In this document: in pieces, positions 37,801 to 50,413 of the stretch
How positions within the stretch are numbered: the first letter of the stretch is position 1
Layout of the letters: every line of letters starts with the position of its first letter
Source: Ascaris suum
Taxonomy: Eukaryota > Nematoda > Chromadorea > Rhabditida > Ascarididae
DNA: 64,000 nt
Direction of reading: 5' to 3'
NCBI GenBank assembly: GCA_013433145.1
Contig: CM024178.1
Span: 7,735,260 to 7,799,259 of the forward strand
Made by a program: the position numbers and the translations under genes
The notes under the pieces: generated by a model
Seen by the model: the letters and a program-made list of their open reading frames with translations, nothing else
The model's database searches: none
What the model was told of the DNA's origin: nothing

Positions 37801-40800
37801 TGACTTTCGCAGATGAATCTTTCGGTCTTCTCGTCATAAAGTAAATGAATTTTACGAAAATTCTTCCCACCTGATTTAATTTCAGTTTTAATTTCAGTTG
37901 GATTATTATCGTTGTAAGCATTCATCTTTGAACTTATTTCTCTTTAGAGATTGCTATGATTGTAGAAGAGGGATACGGCTTTAGCTCAATGTAAAAATGA
38001 TTGGAATATGTTATAACGAGTTAAAGGGTTTTAAAAAAGCCGAGAACTTTTCAGCAAATATAGTTCATCGCTTTCCTTCAAAAAAAAGGAAAATTTTTTC
38101 TGGAATCGCGTTGATTACTTTTTTTATAGGCTTGAAAAAAAATTTTCATATTGGTTTTCATTCTTTTCAAAGCTTTTAAATGCAATTTGATTACATTATT
38201 TTTTCATTGTATTCACACTTAATTAGAGGATATTCATCCTGCAGCCCATAATCGTTTAGCTGATTGATACGCTCCATTATATTTGGTTTTTTTTTTCGAT
38301 GACTCCTGGGGTTTAGAATTTTCAGCGGAATTTCTCCAGCTTAATTGCTAAAGCTTCAAAAATATTTTTTGTTGCTAAAAGGGTTTCTTCAACTTAGTTG
38401 CTGAAAAAAAAAAGTTTTCAAATTTTTCAAATGATTGGAAAATTCAAAATTGAAATTCAAATTCTATTCAAAAAGGTTTCAATTTTCAAATTCAAAATTC
38501 AAATTGGAATATTCAAATATTCAAAAAAAAAATTCAAATTCTATTCGCTTTAGCAATTAAGCTGGAGAAATTCTGCTCTTTTTTAAAGCGAAAATCAATA
38601 TGGAATATTTTATTAGAATTTTTATTTCATCCAAGAAATCATGCTTATTTATGAAATTTCGATGAAAATTTTTTCCATATTTCCCAAGGCACTTAGCACT
38701 GTTTGCATAGAGCAGTATGTTGTTGCAAGAAAAATAACTTCACGTCATCTTATTAGGTTTATTGAAATGCATAGCCTAATCTATCTTTATAGATGACAAT
38801 CGAGCCAAATTTAGCTTCCTTTTCCATTTTTCTACTTTCCCATCGCAAAATTTCGCAAAATTCACATGCTTTTTGATTATATTTGGAAAAAAAAGCAATG
38901 ATGCTTAAATTTGAAATAAAAATTTGAAGCGATGAAAATTTTTTAAAATCCAGAAATGAGATCCATATTTTATATCACAGCTTAGTAAAGTAATTTTCTT
39001 GCTCGTTACGTAACATTTGTCAGTGAACGCTGCTGTCTTTTTTTCTTTCATTATTAAGACGTTTTTGCATATTCACTCGATCTCCTCAATGAATATTTCA
39101 TGAATGATTCAAAAACTTGCGCTTTCTTTCTGTGTATCTGAAACAATAATGAATAAATTAATGAAGTTAACAGTCTTTCTTTAATTCTCTTGCAATCTGT
39201 CTTTTTCTATTCGCTTTCTTTTTCCACGCGATATTAGTAGCATGATTCGACGACGGTCGATTATATTTGCGATGAAGCCTAAACTAATCCCCAACTGAAA
39301 GCATTCCTATAAATATGCTCAACATTAAAATGAAAAGCGCAACAGGAAGGTTACATTGTGCAATATGTGCTTTTTGCATTTTTACTTAGCGAACAATTTC
39401 GATAAATAAATGCTCGAAAAATTCCGAAACAACTTTCCGTAATAAATATTGATTTTTCCACTTGAATAGCTATCTCAATTGGAATTTTTTATATTTTTTC
39501 TAATTAAATTTGCCACTGTAATTTCCACTTCTAAATTACAAAACCCCAGCAAATCCAACTAATTCACCAATAAATTAATGACGTTGGATAAGAATTAGCT
39601 TCTAGGTTATTTTTGTGTCAATGATGCACGAAATTCGAAAAATTCTAGCTCTTCTGTTTTGAAAAAGTTCATTTTTCAGAGAGGCCAACAGGCATATAGT
39701 TACAAATTTGCGCTCTCAGACAGACAGACAGAGAGTTGGAACCTTGAATACAAATTTCGGCTCTCAGACAGACAGACAGACAGAGAACTTGAATACAAAT
39801 TTCGGCTCTCAGACAGACAGACATTGGAATTGAATACAAATTTCGCTCTCAGACAGACAGACAGAGAGTTGTAACCTTAAATTTTAAAAAAAACCGACAG
39901 ACAGACAGTCGCAAACTTGAATTTTTCGAAAGCGGAAGAGACAGATAATAGTGCCTAATTTGCGTTCATTGATGTGTTTCAACATTCGTTGATGACATCC
40001 TCAAAAAACAAATATCATCACTGAGCTATGAGATGTTTTTTTTTTTTTTTTTGGATTGAAAGCTATTGATGAAATTATTTGCAATGAAAAATTTGCCACT
40101 CTCGTTATTGTCATCGAATTAAATAAGGAAACGATCGTTCAATTATAGAATCATTTCCTCTCTGTTCCTCCCTCCTCCTCCTCCCCCTAAAATGTTCCAT
40201 TTTGAAAGAGTGTAGAAAATACCATTTTTATCTTGACTGAAATTTTTTAAAATTCTTTCATTCAACTTCAAAGTTTTTGTCTCAAAAATATTAAATTTGC
40301 AGTCGACCTCTCCTTCTTTTGTCAGTCCGTGGTGTCCATTCTGTTGTTCTTTTCAACCAACAACAGTCATTTTTCAGTGCGCATATCTTCGCCGGCCATC
40401 AAAATTTCTCAATTCCGGCCTCGGTCATCCATCCAATCATTTACCTTTATTGCACCTCGGAGCTTCCCTCTCCACCTCGGAGCCATTCGTTGGCTTTCCT
40501 CTCCATCACGATTCTTTCCATTCTTCTCTCTGCCACTGCCAGTAGCTTGCGCACTTTCTTAGTTGTTACTCGAGCCTCAGAACTGTACAGAACTGTTGGC
40601 ATCACGCTTTTTTCAGACGATTTCCGCTTAAGACTCGTCGTTACTTTTTTTTCACGGTAGAAGTCTTTATTCTTTTAAAAAACACTTTCCAGCCTTGTTT
40701 GATCCTGCGTCATACATCTGCTTCCGTTCCTTCGCTCATTTTTACACATCTGCCCAATTAGATAAATTCATTTACGCTTTCAGTCTTCTCGCCTCTTACG

Positions 40801-43800
40801 ACAATCGTCGTTTTCTGGTCTCGGTTGCTCATCACCTTCGTTTTGGGGGGTGTTTACTCGTAAATCAACTGCCGCATTTCTTACCTCGAGTTCTCTTACC
40901 GTTTTGTTTATTTGGTTGAAGCTGTGAAATATCAAGACATTTCTAGTCTATGTGAATAAAGGCAATGATTCATATAGACTAGAAATGACTGAGAACGTTG
41001 CAGCACTTCTAATAACGAAAAAAAAGGACTTGAAAATATTGAGGCGACCAGTTCAATTTGATCATCTCTAATGAATCGTAAGAGAAAAGAGAGTGAGGAA
41101 GGGGAAAAAGAATGAAAAGGGCAACAGGTTTAGTATTATGTTCTAGGATCTATGTCATTTATATGATTTAAATAATATGTTAATCCGCCATTTACATCAT
41201 TTCTGTAAATTTCCACGTTTATCTACAAAAAAAAAAATTATACTCCCTAAGAAAATTTTTTTGAATGAATGAAGAAAAAAAATTTTTTCAACTTGAAAAA
41301 CTCGACAATGAATTGTATAAAAATTTATTCGAATGAAAATATTAAGAAGTTTTCAAGTTTGAAAATGACTAAAATAAATAAATAATTCTATGATTATAAT
41401 CAATTGATAATTATTTATTGATTATTATTTCTTTTCAGGTCTAATCGCAATCTTCGAAAATTACCATCTAATGTTTATTTATTAACTCTTTCGGCGATGA
41501 GTAGTCTTTTTCTCATATCTTTATTCACATTCTGGTTGGAAGAGGTGAACAATTTGAAAATAATTTCCTAAAAAAAGTTTTTTTTTAAATTAAAAATTTC
41601 AACGAAATTGATCAAATTCAAAACTTTTCACTTAGTACGATTGAATTTCAAAAAAAAAAAATTTTTTTTTTTGATGAAAATATTTAATAAAACATTTTTT
41701 TCCCATTTCTCTTTTTTTCCAATCATTAAAAATTTTTTGAAATAGATTGCCTAGGACTAATAGAAAAAAAAAGCTTTATTAAACCGTAATTTTCATTTAT
41801 TCTTTAATGAATAGTAAATATTTAAACAAAAAACGCGATGCTCACATTGTATAGTATAGCAAATGCGATACGAAAAATTACGTATTGAAAGAATTCATAA
41901 AGGTTTCATAGTTCATCATTGCTTACATACAAAAAATTTCCATTCGTCAATCTTCAATTATTAAATTTTTTTTTTCGAAATTTGCAAAAAAAAAAGAGAA
42001 AAATTCCTTTCCGACAATTGGATGATGTCATAAATTTTTATGCTTTAATACATATTTTTCATTTTTAGTGCACATCTTTTCCTTTCCTTTTCTAAAATTC
42101 ATTGAAGTTTCTTGATTAGAATGACTAGGAAGAATATCACGTTTCGAATATTTTAAGAAAAAATTTTCTTTTTTTAAATGGAAGATTAAAACCTCAAAAG
42201 CGGATTTTTGCGATGATAACGTTTTTTTTTTAAAATTCTATCGGATTAATTAGAAAATGGGATATTCTTGTCGCAGTGGTTCTTATCAATTCCCAACATT
42301 CATTATTTATTCTAAACGGAGATAAATAGATGAGCAATGGAATGTAAAGAGGCAAGAAAGTGCTTTAGATTCTCGGTTAATCGACTTTTTTTTTATTGCA
42401 AATTTTCTTTGATTTATATTGATTTCCAGTTGCTAAGTTGCAATGTAATTAAGTCGATATTCATTTGTGAGAAAAGCTTGTTTTTATTTTTAAAGGTTTG
42501 TAAATGGAAATTCTATAAAGTTGATATTTAATAAATTCGGTCATAAAATAAAAAAAAGCCATTCTAATTGATGGCGAAAAATTTCATCGATAAAATGAAA
42601 AGAAATTTATGAGAAAGAAGAATTTTCCTCATCAGACTCATGTGAAATTTTTGATGGGAATGCGATTTTTTCAAAATTCATTCAGAAAATTATTATTCCG
42701 ATGAAAAGTTTGAAATTTCTTCACTACAGCCGGTTTATAATGACCGAAACAAGGCTTCTTTTGAGAGTTTATATAGATATCCTTTTTTTTTTTCAAACCG
42801 AATATTTTAGAGACTTATGAAGAGAAGAACCTTTTCAACAATAATCAGCATTTTTACAAAGCAGCTTTGTCTTTGCATAATTTCATTCTGTAATGACACC
42901 GTTGATTATTTCGGAAAAAGGAGAAAAAACGACTTTAGAGGTGATAAATTAGTTCCTCGAATAAGTATTTCCTATATAGTAAGTGATATGAAGGAAATAA
43001 ATAAAACTGCTATCTATTTTTTGCTCATATTTGATGAAATAATAAATAATTTTATTGCATTTGGTAAAATTCTATGCAAATATGCAATTATCTTTCATAT
43101 CGTTTGCATAAATCTCTCAAATATGAATTGGCTTTTTTCGCAGTTCCACAAAATGCAAAATGCAATTAGATGACCTGAAAAAAATCTAGGCAATTTTTTT
43201 GTCTCCATAGGTATCCTGAAATGCAATTGAAGTTGCGTTCTAAAAGTTTGCATAGGAAGCGATTCTAGTAGGCGGATTGCCCCTAATAAATGATTTAACT
43301 CTAATCTCAATGGTTTTTCGTATTGAATCTAGCATAGAGAAATACAATCGAAATGAATATATTTGCATTTTTTTACATATGTGCAAACGAAAAATGCAAA
43401 ATTTCAACGATGCATCTTGCAAATGCAATTTTATTCATTAGCAATCCGAAAAATAAGAGACCTACATTACTATAAAAAATTTGCTTCGTTTACTTTTTAG
43501 TTAACAATATGATTTCGAACCGATCGATAGTCGATGATAAATTCTGCAATAATTAAATACACAGCACTGATAAGCTTTCTTATCAGTCTTAATATTCAGC
43601 TTACTTTATCAGTTAGATCCAATGAAAAAAAATCACTCTAAAATCTTTTGAGATAGGAAGTTACTAATGGAAATGCAAAAATTTTTTGAATATTGCAAAT
43701 GATAAACACTAATTAGTTGCAAATTTTGCAATTTTAGGAAGGTATACTAAGGCATCCATCTGCAGTCCTTTGCAAGTTGCTAACGTTCGTTGCGCACTTC

Positions 43801-44980
43801 TGTGATTTCTCATCTGTTTGGCTAATCGTATTGGTCGGATTCGAACGGCTTATCCTTCTTTATAGAGCATCGTTAGTTATTAGCTGATTTATTTGCGTTG
43901 TTATATCGATAACAAATGAGGAAGAAATAATATCAGACAAAGCATACAATGAGCAAAATAGATATGACATCGGTTACTCACTGGACAGAATAGCCATAAT
44001 ATTGGCCATGAAATGGACAAAACCATACATTATACCCAAATGGATAGAAGGTTAGCCAAGCATTCATATCTCAGTGGGCATTAAAGACGAACGCATTGAT
44101 CATATTTGCAAAGAGAATGCGATGGCCACCATTCTAGTGAATTTTATAACGAAATAAGTCTGCTGAGCATAATTTAAAAACGGATGATATGTATATGCAT
44201 TCATGATCAATGATTCGTCCATCATATTTCCTGGCAAGCTCCCTTGGATGGTGGATATGTCGATTTCTAGAACCTAGAAGCAGCATAGGCTGTATTGATA
44301 ATTTAAAGCCGTTGTTGAATTTGTGTCCCCCCCCCCCTCTCCTCGCCTACCTGAAATATAAATCCCCTTTATGTTCAGTTTATTAGAATCATTGTCCACT
44401 TTTGCTTTGAAAGTAACGTGATTTTGAGATTTATTGTATTTGTGTCATTTAGACACTAAATTAGAACAAACGATCAGATCAACACATTTGCATTGCATTG
44501 AATGGAATAGAACATGGAATACTTTTTTTGAATGAAATCTTTTTCAATTATTCTTTATTCAATTCAAAAGATGCAATAATTAGTAGTATCTCGTTTGTGC
44601 GATCCATATAATAATACTACTCCTCGTTTACTCTCTAATTTCAATTATGCTAAAACCAAACCTATATCATCTATGTTGCTGTTATGCTATACTAGGGATT
44701 TTTGGTTAGGTGAAGCAATAAATGCGCATTTTGGGCTTTTAAATTCTTTGGAAAATCAAACTGCGTTCAGAATTAGATGAAGCAATAGCAAAGAGACCTC
44801 ATTAGTGCGTGGTGATATTATGGATTGAAACTAATCTGGAAATATTCCCTATCTGCTATTAGTCCATTCTCGAAATGTTTAGTATTTAAGGATATGATGA
44901 GACATACTGATCAAAAAAAGATCAAATGAAAGTTTCAACAGTTGAACTTATAGCTTCTAACGGATATATATATTTTCAGA

Positions 44981-45074
<94 letters not shown>

Positions 45075-48000
45075 AGTTTATAATAAAATGTAATAAACAA
45101 AATTCAACAAATTTCAGAAGAGCGATGAATAAAGCAAAAGCACAATTACATTGTGGAATACTTCTCATAGCTTCTTTTATCTTCAATTCATGGATTCTAT
45201 GGGTGGCGAACGTTAACGAAATGGGCGATTGTGATATTCTACCAGAATATGAATTCCTCTATGCGGTTATAATAAATGATTTTTTTACAATTATCTTCTC
45301 TAAATCTTTTTTTGCCGGAGGGTCAATCAGTGTTTACATAAATTAAAGTTAATAATTAGTTCGATTAGGAAAAACCATACTATTAAGGATTTTAGGATAT
45401 TTCACTTGAGAAAGTCGAATATAACGGTTCGTTTAGTAATATTGTTGTTGAATGATGAAAATCATATACAGAATTGAAATTTGGCACTTATTTTAATAAA
45501 ATATTTCGACGATCGCATAAATCATTTTTGACTTATTAATAGAACTCATCGATAAGAATTAAATTTAAAGAAATTTATCTCATTTATTACATAAATCTCT
45601 AATATTTTATAAGTAAATGATTTTCGAAGAATTTTTTTTTCATCAATTTCCTCTTTTATAGACTTCAATTTTCTCAAAAAAAAAAAAAAAAAAAATTCAA
45701 GTGATGAATATGCTAGTGGTAATATGCATTATTTAGGTGATGAATACGGTAGAGACGGTTTTCTGTATGGGATTACCATCTGGTATAATTCTTATTTCAA
45801 ATCTATTCGTTGTTCTACGTTTACAATCACATTTAAAGCGAATTCCATCTTCACCGACCGTTTCTTTTAATACAGCAGATTTGATTACCAATTCAGCACC
45901 ACCACCAACGACACTGAAACCAGCAAGTGTGGCAAGGTATAAATTAACTTTTACCTTATCCTTTCTTCTCGAACTTTTTAATTCAAGCTTATGATTCGAT
46001 AGATAATGAATTTTCCGGCCGTATATATGACATATTGATTAGTCGACTCAAAAACTGCGGGTAAATATTTACTTCAGAAGAGGTTTTTTTGATACATATC
46101 ATTCTAGCAGTAATGTACTAGTGCAGTAAATCCTTCTAGTAGAATGTGAAATAAAATTGCAGTGTACTCATATAGTACCTTTTAAATTCGTTTCTTCCTT
46201 CCATATCAATAAGATAGAACAATGAAAACTCCTTTAATTGAGTTTGAGTGTACTTCAATTCCCTTCGAGTATTCTTTAAAAGCACACTTTAATATGTACG
46301 AGTTATTCAAATCATCTGAGATGGAAACGTCGACGCTTTCATGTATCGCTTGAATATATATGAAAAAAAAAACGGAATTTTGCAAAGTTATTATTTAAGG
46401 TAGAGCGAGAAAAGCGCAGGTCTCTTCCGGAATTATCGAGAAAAATTGCAATTTTGAAACGAAAAAATTGTAGTCTCAAGAGAATAAGAAAAATAAAGAG
46501 CAAAAAAAAAAGAAGAAAAAAGCACTTTGCATCACGAAGAAAAAAAATTAAACCCATAAGCCTTACTCTTTAATTGCAGTAAAACTAGTAATATTGAAGC
46601 ATTATAAAGGGCTTACTCTCCAATAACATTGAACTTACAGGTGAAAATTAATTTTGCTTTCAAAAGAGGATCGTATCTTACAATCCTTTTCCTTTTCCTT
46701 CATAATTAAATCATATTATATATAAAGATGTAGATATTTTAGTGAATAAAATAATTTCATAACAAAATAATTTCCTAACAATTATCGAATCATTTTTTAG
46801 AAATTCAATTTAATAATCATAAATTTACATATTCAAAAAATATTTACCTACCCTCTTTTAAAGGTAACTGAAACGTTTAGATCAAGTATTTGTCGTCTCA
46901 GCAATCGTTTTTCGCTATCATCCGGTACAGCAAATAATCGCAAAAGACGTAAAAGTCTTCGTTATGCGGATCTTCAACTTACTAGAAGTCTTTTGGTAGT
47001 AACATGGGTATTTATCGTGCTCAATTTACCCAATTATATCTATCGCATATTTACGCATGTAATTGAAATCGATAACAGGTATTGACAATTAGATTAATCG
47101 AATATTGATTGACTATATCATTCGAATTGTGTGCATTATTTGGCTAATATATTAAATCATAATAACAAATTTACTTTAGTTCAGATTATAGTAACAACTA
47201 TCGCGTCTCGTAATGTGTGATAATTTTCACCACAAAGATTAGAACTTGAGATCATCTATTCTCTCAATAAATATACTAAGTGGAAAAATGCTTTATGAAA
47301 TGCTATTTCTATTTATTTATTTGAAGAAGAAGTTAGCATCTCATCATATGTGGAAAATATGATTGCAAATTTTAATCATTAAATTGTTAAGTAATTAATT
47401 ATTTAAATGATGTAAAAAAAATTCTCCGATGATTTCTCGACTTTTGAAAAGAGAAAGAAATTTCTCGACTTTGAGAAGAAATTTGAAAAAATGAAAAGAA
47501 AAAAAAAATAAAAGGGGATTTTCTAATGCGAAAAATTTAGCGGCTAAATTTTGTAGTCATAACGCGCATTGTTATCTTATTTCATAGTGTTGAGATTGTT
47601 TTCACTATAATAATCTCTATTTCTTGAATAATTTATTCGCTAATGATATTGGAAAAAAATTATGGATAAAAGAAAAATGCATAAAGACTATCTTCGAGGA
47701 ATCCCGAAGAGAAAATCGAATGATTAGTTTATGATTAGCAATTTTGCTTCCCTCATAGTCTTCTTTCTATGATTTCAATTAATTTCTATCATTTCCATTG
47801 TTAATTATTTGAATTTCCAAATACAGCTTAAATGTCCAACCTAATTATATATAATGGAAACGAATTTCAGTTTCTAAAATTATCATAACCTTTTTTTAAA
47901 AATTCACAATATTACTCTTTAGAAATTATTCATAACGGTACCTTCTTTTTTTTTCAGAGCGTCGGAATGCGCCAAATTAGCTTATTCGTTCATGTACTAT

Positions 48001-48140
48001 TATATACACATCATGCATTACTATTTTATTTGTATATTTTCTATAGCCCTCAAATGAAGAAACGACTCTTACCAACAGCATTGAAACTACTCGAATGTTA
48101 TTGTCTAAAGCAACCAGCCGAACTCTCCGATCATACATAG
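34899..48140 (+). CDS. rhodopsin-type (class A) GPCR, probable peptide receptor, 7 exons
   Basis: Exons: 34899-35056, 41439-41544, 43738-43871, 45118-45265, 45737-45936, 46881-47058, 47958-48140. They join in phase to 368 residues with seven hydrophobic segments. TM1 about 27-53 has the GN motif (GLTGNSMVWILIR). TM2 is about 62-86. TM3 100-127 ends in FER in place of DRY. TM4 is about 143-165. TM5 about 184-211 has Pro196. TM6 about 285-305 has LNLP. TM7 about 315-337 runs into a basic helix 8 (SPQMKKRLLPTALKLLECYC). Cys100 and Cys171 can form the usual TM3-ECL2 disulphide. The third loop (about 212-284) is Ser/Thr-rich and basic. Asp2.50 is Ser and NPxxY is LFYLY, so it is divergent. The donor GTTAGT at 43872 and the donor at 47059 were chosen because only they keep TM4 and TM7 in frame. 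The ligand is unknown; a neuropeptide is likely by family. Confidence 0.88.
38323..38578. mobile_element. MITE-like element with 32-bp terminal inverted repeats
   Basis: Arm 38323-38354 (AGCGGAATTTCTCCAGCTTA then ATTGCTAAAGC) is complemented by arm 38547-38578 (GCTTTAGCAATTAAGCTGGA then GAAATTCTGCTC) with two or three mismatches. The 192-bp interior is AT-rich, repetitive (AATTCAAAATTCAAATT-type) and non-coding. A short foldback element of this form fits a non-autonomous DNA transposon. No clear target-site duplication could be picked out in the AT-rich flanks. Confidence 0.6.
39699..39915 (+). repeat. minisatellite with embedded (CAGA)n, four to five copies
   Basis: Each unit reads TACAAATTTCGGCTCTCAGA followed by (CAGA)2-4 and a variable tail (GAGAGTTGGAACCTTGAA, GAACTTGAA or ATTGGAATTGAA). 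Unit length varies with the CAGA count. A 71-codon frame over it is a translation of the repeat, not a gene. Confidence 0.9.
40297..40920 (-). mobile_element. RTE-type LINE reverse-transcriptase relic (thumb to C-terminal region)
   Basis: The minus strand carries a broken but ordered series of LINE RT blocks. There is an ELEVR..DLRVN-like block near 40906-40855; MSNRDQKTTIV near 40835; VNEFI-stop-LGRC at 40775-40750 (family: a YVYLG-type block); and RRIKQGWKVF near 40711-40680. SVMPTVLYSSEARVTTKK, then LLAVAERRMERIV, spans 40605-40450 (family: LYGSETW...ERRMLR). TEWTPRTDKRRRGRL lies near 40335-40295. Blocks sit in different frames with several stops, so it is a dead 5'-truncated copy. The GC content is visibly higher than the surroundings, as expected of imported sequence. 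The plus-strand ORFs here (40297-40660) are shadows. It lies antisense in GPCR intron 1. Confidence 0.8.
40938..40987. repeat. 20-bp inverted repeat (hairpin) beside the LINE relic
   Basis: CATTTCTAGTCTATGTGAAT (40938-40957) pairs with ATTCATATAGACTAGAAATG (40968-40987) with one mismatch and a 10-base loop. It abuts the upstream end of the LINE relic and may mark an insertion or truncation point. Confidence 0.75.
43888..44055 (+). other. unexplained open stretch in GPCR intron 3
   Basis: After a TGA in the frame of GPCR exon 3, 55 codons stay open to TAG at 44053-44055 with protein-like composition (ITNEEEIISDKAYNEQNRYD, then IGYSLDRIAIILAMKWTKPY). Part of it looks like a degenerate ATGGACAGAATAGCCAT repeat. 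No splice acceptor joins it to the receptor, and no domain is recognised. Confidence 0.15.
44983..45071. repeat. (TA)n microsatellite 46 bp before a GPCR 3' splice site
   Basis: A pure TA run of 89 bases inside intron 3, ending 46 bases before exon 4 (45118). The tract would sit in or near the branch-point zone of the intron. Confidence 0.95.
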
Positions 48141-50396
48141 TAATATTTTTAGAACACTTTTTAATGTTATTATTTCTATATTTTATTTGTTGATGGCAAA
48201 TTTGCATTTTACAACGATTACAACGATATTATGCAAGATAGCTTCAAGTTGAAAATTATAGAAGTTAGAGCTAGAAAAGTTAGTGATTTTTACTTTCCTT
48301 TAAGAACTTGAAGAGAGCTCATATTATTATATATAAGTTTGATCTATCTACTTTAAAAGAATATAGAAAGCTGGTCGAGAATTTACAGTTTTAAGGGAAG
48401 TTAGTAGCAACTTTATGCAAATTCTTGAAAAATGAAAAACAAATGAAGAATAAAATATTGAAAAAAAATATTGAAAATGAAAAAGAAATAATGTAAATTT
48501 CGAATATATTTTGGAATAATTTGATGAATACATTATGGAGTGCATTCTTTTAAATTTTTTATGGCTAATGGGAGGGGAGGGTGGGGCTGATGTGTCTACA
48601 ATAACACATGTTGTCCTAATCGCTTCTTTTCGTTAACTTTTCTGCGTTTGTTTGCATGCAAAGTTTACAAGCAAAAAAAAAAATTTCTTTTTATTTAAAT
48701 GACGGATTGCGTAAATCTAATTAAAGAAAAGCTGTAATTGATGCTTTGTTTATAGCCATCGTGAAGGCACAACTGAGCCCACTGAAAAACCCTCGTAGAT
48801 GATTATAGAGATAGGCGAATCGAGCCGCTTCTCATCGCATTCACACCTCACATGTAAATTTAACAACTTTTTCAATTAGATAAGGGCTTTTCTCAGAAAA
48901 CCTGCCTCAATTAAGTCGCATAATATTTATGCATATTGAAACATTAATTGATACGCAAAAAAATCTTTATTTTTTACAATTTTTGCGGCCATTTTTGTAG
49001 TACTTTCCTTGCAAACTTCTTTATTCGATGAGGCATAGTAAAATTTAGCAATAGATTTCACTAACGCTTATTACAGTTTCATAAATTCAAACACACTATT
49101 ATGTATTTGTAATAGTTTTTTTTTATTGCATCATCAATAAAAAAATATTTTGATAGTGGATAGAAATTATGCAAATTTCAAATGACAAAAAAAATTTTTT
49201 TTCTAAATGGAAGATTAAAACTATGAAATAGAATGTTGAAAATGCTTGCAAACTATTTGAACAACGTTTAAATATAATTTAATATGTGAAATTGTATGAA
49301 TTTTGTTTGATTAATGATAGCAATTTTAATTTACTCTAATTTGCAATGCACATCGAAACATTTGAGAGTATAAATGATTGCGAATTGTGCTAATACTTTA
49401 TATATTCGGCTAATATGTATTCAATTATTTCATTTTCTTTCTTATGATCTCAAGTGCTCTAAATTATATTTAGTGCCTTGCAATTTTTTTTTATTTTTAT
49501 TTTTTATTGCATGAATTTAAAAAAAAAATTGCTCATTTTCATGTGACATTTATATGTAAAAATTATTGCAATAATTCATCTCATAATTGAAAAGAAAATT
49601 GCAAAAAAAAAGTTATTTGAGATTCAATTAGAACGTTGCAATCGTTTAAAAAAATATATGATCGCTAAATAATTGAGGAATTACGAGAAATTTCATTTTA
49701 ATCGAAGCGAACTCATTTCTTATATTCATAGACAAACTTTTGGTGGTTTTTTGATAGAGGAAAAAATCCTCTCAAATAAACTCATATGACTCTGATGTAT
49801 TGAGTTCTTATTCCAATTCGTATATCATTTTGTAACGATGAAGATTTTTGCGATGAAATGAATCAATTTTTGAACTTCTACCTATTGAAAGAAATTTCTA
49901 AGACGATCAAGATTGCGATAAATGTTTGCAATTTCTGTACATTTTTGCAATGCAATCATTAAGTTTAAAATATGATATTTGCAATATTTGCAATATAAGT
50001 AACTGCACTTTCTTTGTTTTCACAACAGCTTGCAATTTCAAATTCAACAACTAAAGATATTATTAAGTGATAAGTGGTATGACTCTAAATCATCTCATAA
50101 AACGTATTATGCAATTTTTTAAATTTACATAAAAGCCAATCAATGCTTTTCACATCGAAAGAATTAAATATATGCAATATCCACTCACCGTTCACCATCA
50201 TTAAAAATATAACTGTGTTCGGTTTTTGCTAATATCCTTTAATCAACGTCCATAATTTCTTATGGCGACAATTTTCATTAAATGGTGTTCAAAAATCATT
50301 TCCTCTTTGTATAACGCATTTCCCATTGCCCTTCTGATAATAGTGAGTTGAGAGTTTGATAGATCATCTAACGGCAGTGTGTGCGTGTGTGGGGGA

Positions 50397-50413
50397 GGGG
50401 GGGGGGGGGGGGG
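50397..50413 (+). repeat. poly-G run of 17 bases in a GT/GA-rich context
   Basis: Preceded by GTGTGTGCGTGTGTGGGGGA and followed by AGGGGGAGGA. It is purine-rich on one strand; quadruplex or triplex formation is possible. Confidence 0.9.

Larger units (their letters stand above)
35057..41438 (+). other. first intron of the GPCR gene (6.4 kb)
   Basis: Donor ATAAG|GTAATT, acceptor TTTCTTTTCAG. It contains the MITE-like foldback at 38323-38578, the CAGA repeat cluster at 39699-39915, the LINE relic at 40297-40920 and a hairpin at 40938-40987. The rest is AT-rich with no other recognisable feature. The long first intron may hold regulatory DNA, but I see no specific element. Confidence 0.8.

Noticed and set aside
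39659..39874. 71-codon ORF rich in SDRQTD
   Set aside because: It is a reading of the CAGA minisatellite, with no independent coding signal.
40297..40919. Plus-strand ORFs of 74-113 codons with Ser/Phe/Leu-rich products
   Set aside because: They are antisense shadows of the LINE reverse-transcriptase relic on the minus strand.
42817..43173. 118-codon plus-strand ORF in GPCR intron 2
   Set aside because: AT-driven Ile/Phe/Asn-rich composition, no domain, and the receptor exons join without it. Probably chance.
43738..43887. GPCR exon 3 ending at the donor GTTATT at 43876
   Set aside because: It leaves phase 0, which does not fit exon 4 (one extra base). The donor GTTAGT at 43872 is in phase and matches other donors here.
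47958..48055. GPCR exon 7 read in the frame reached by the donor at 47079 (GTATTG)
   Set aside because: That frame stops after 32 codons (FSIALK) and loses helix 8. The donor at 47059 (GTAATT) gives a full TM7 and basic tail.
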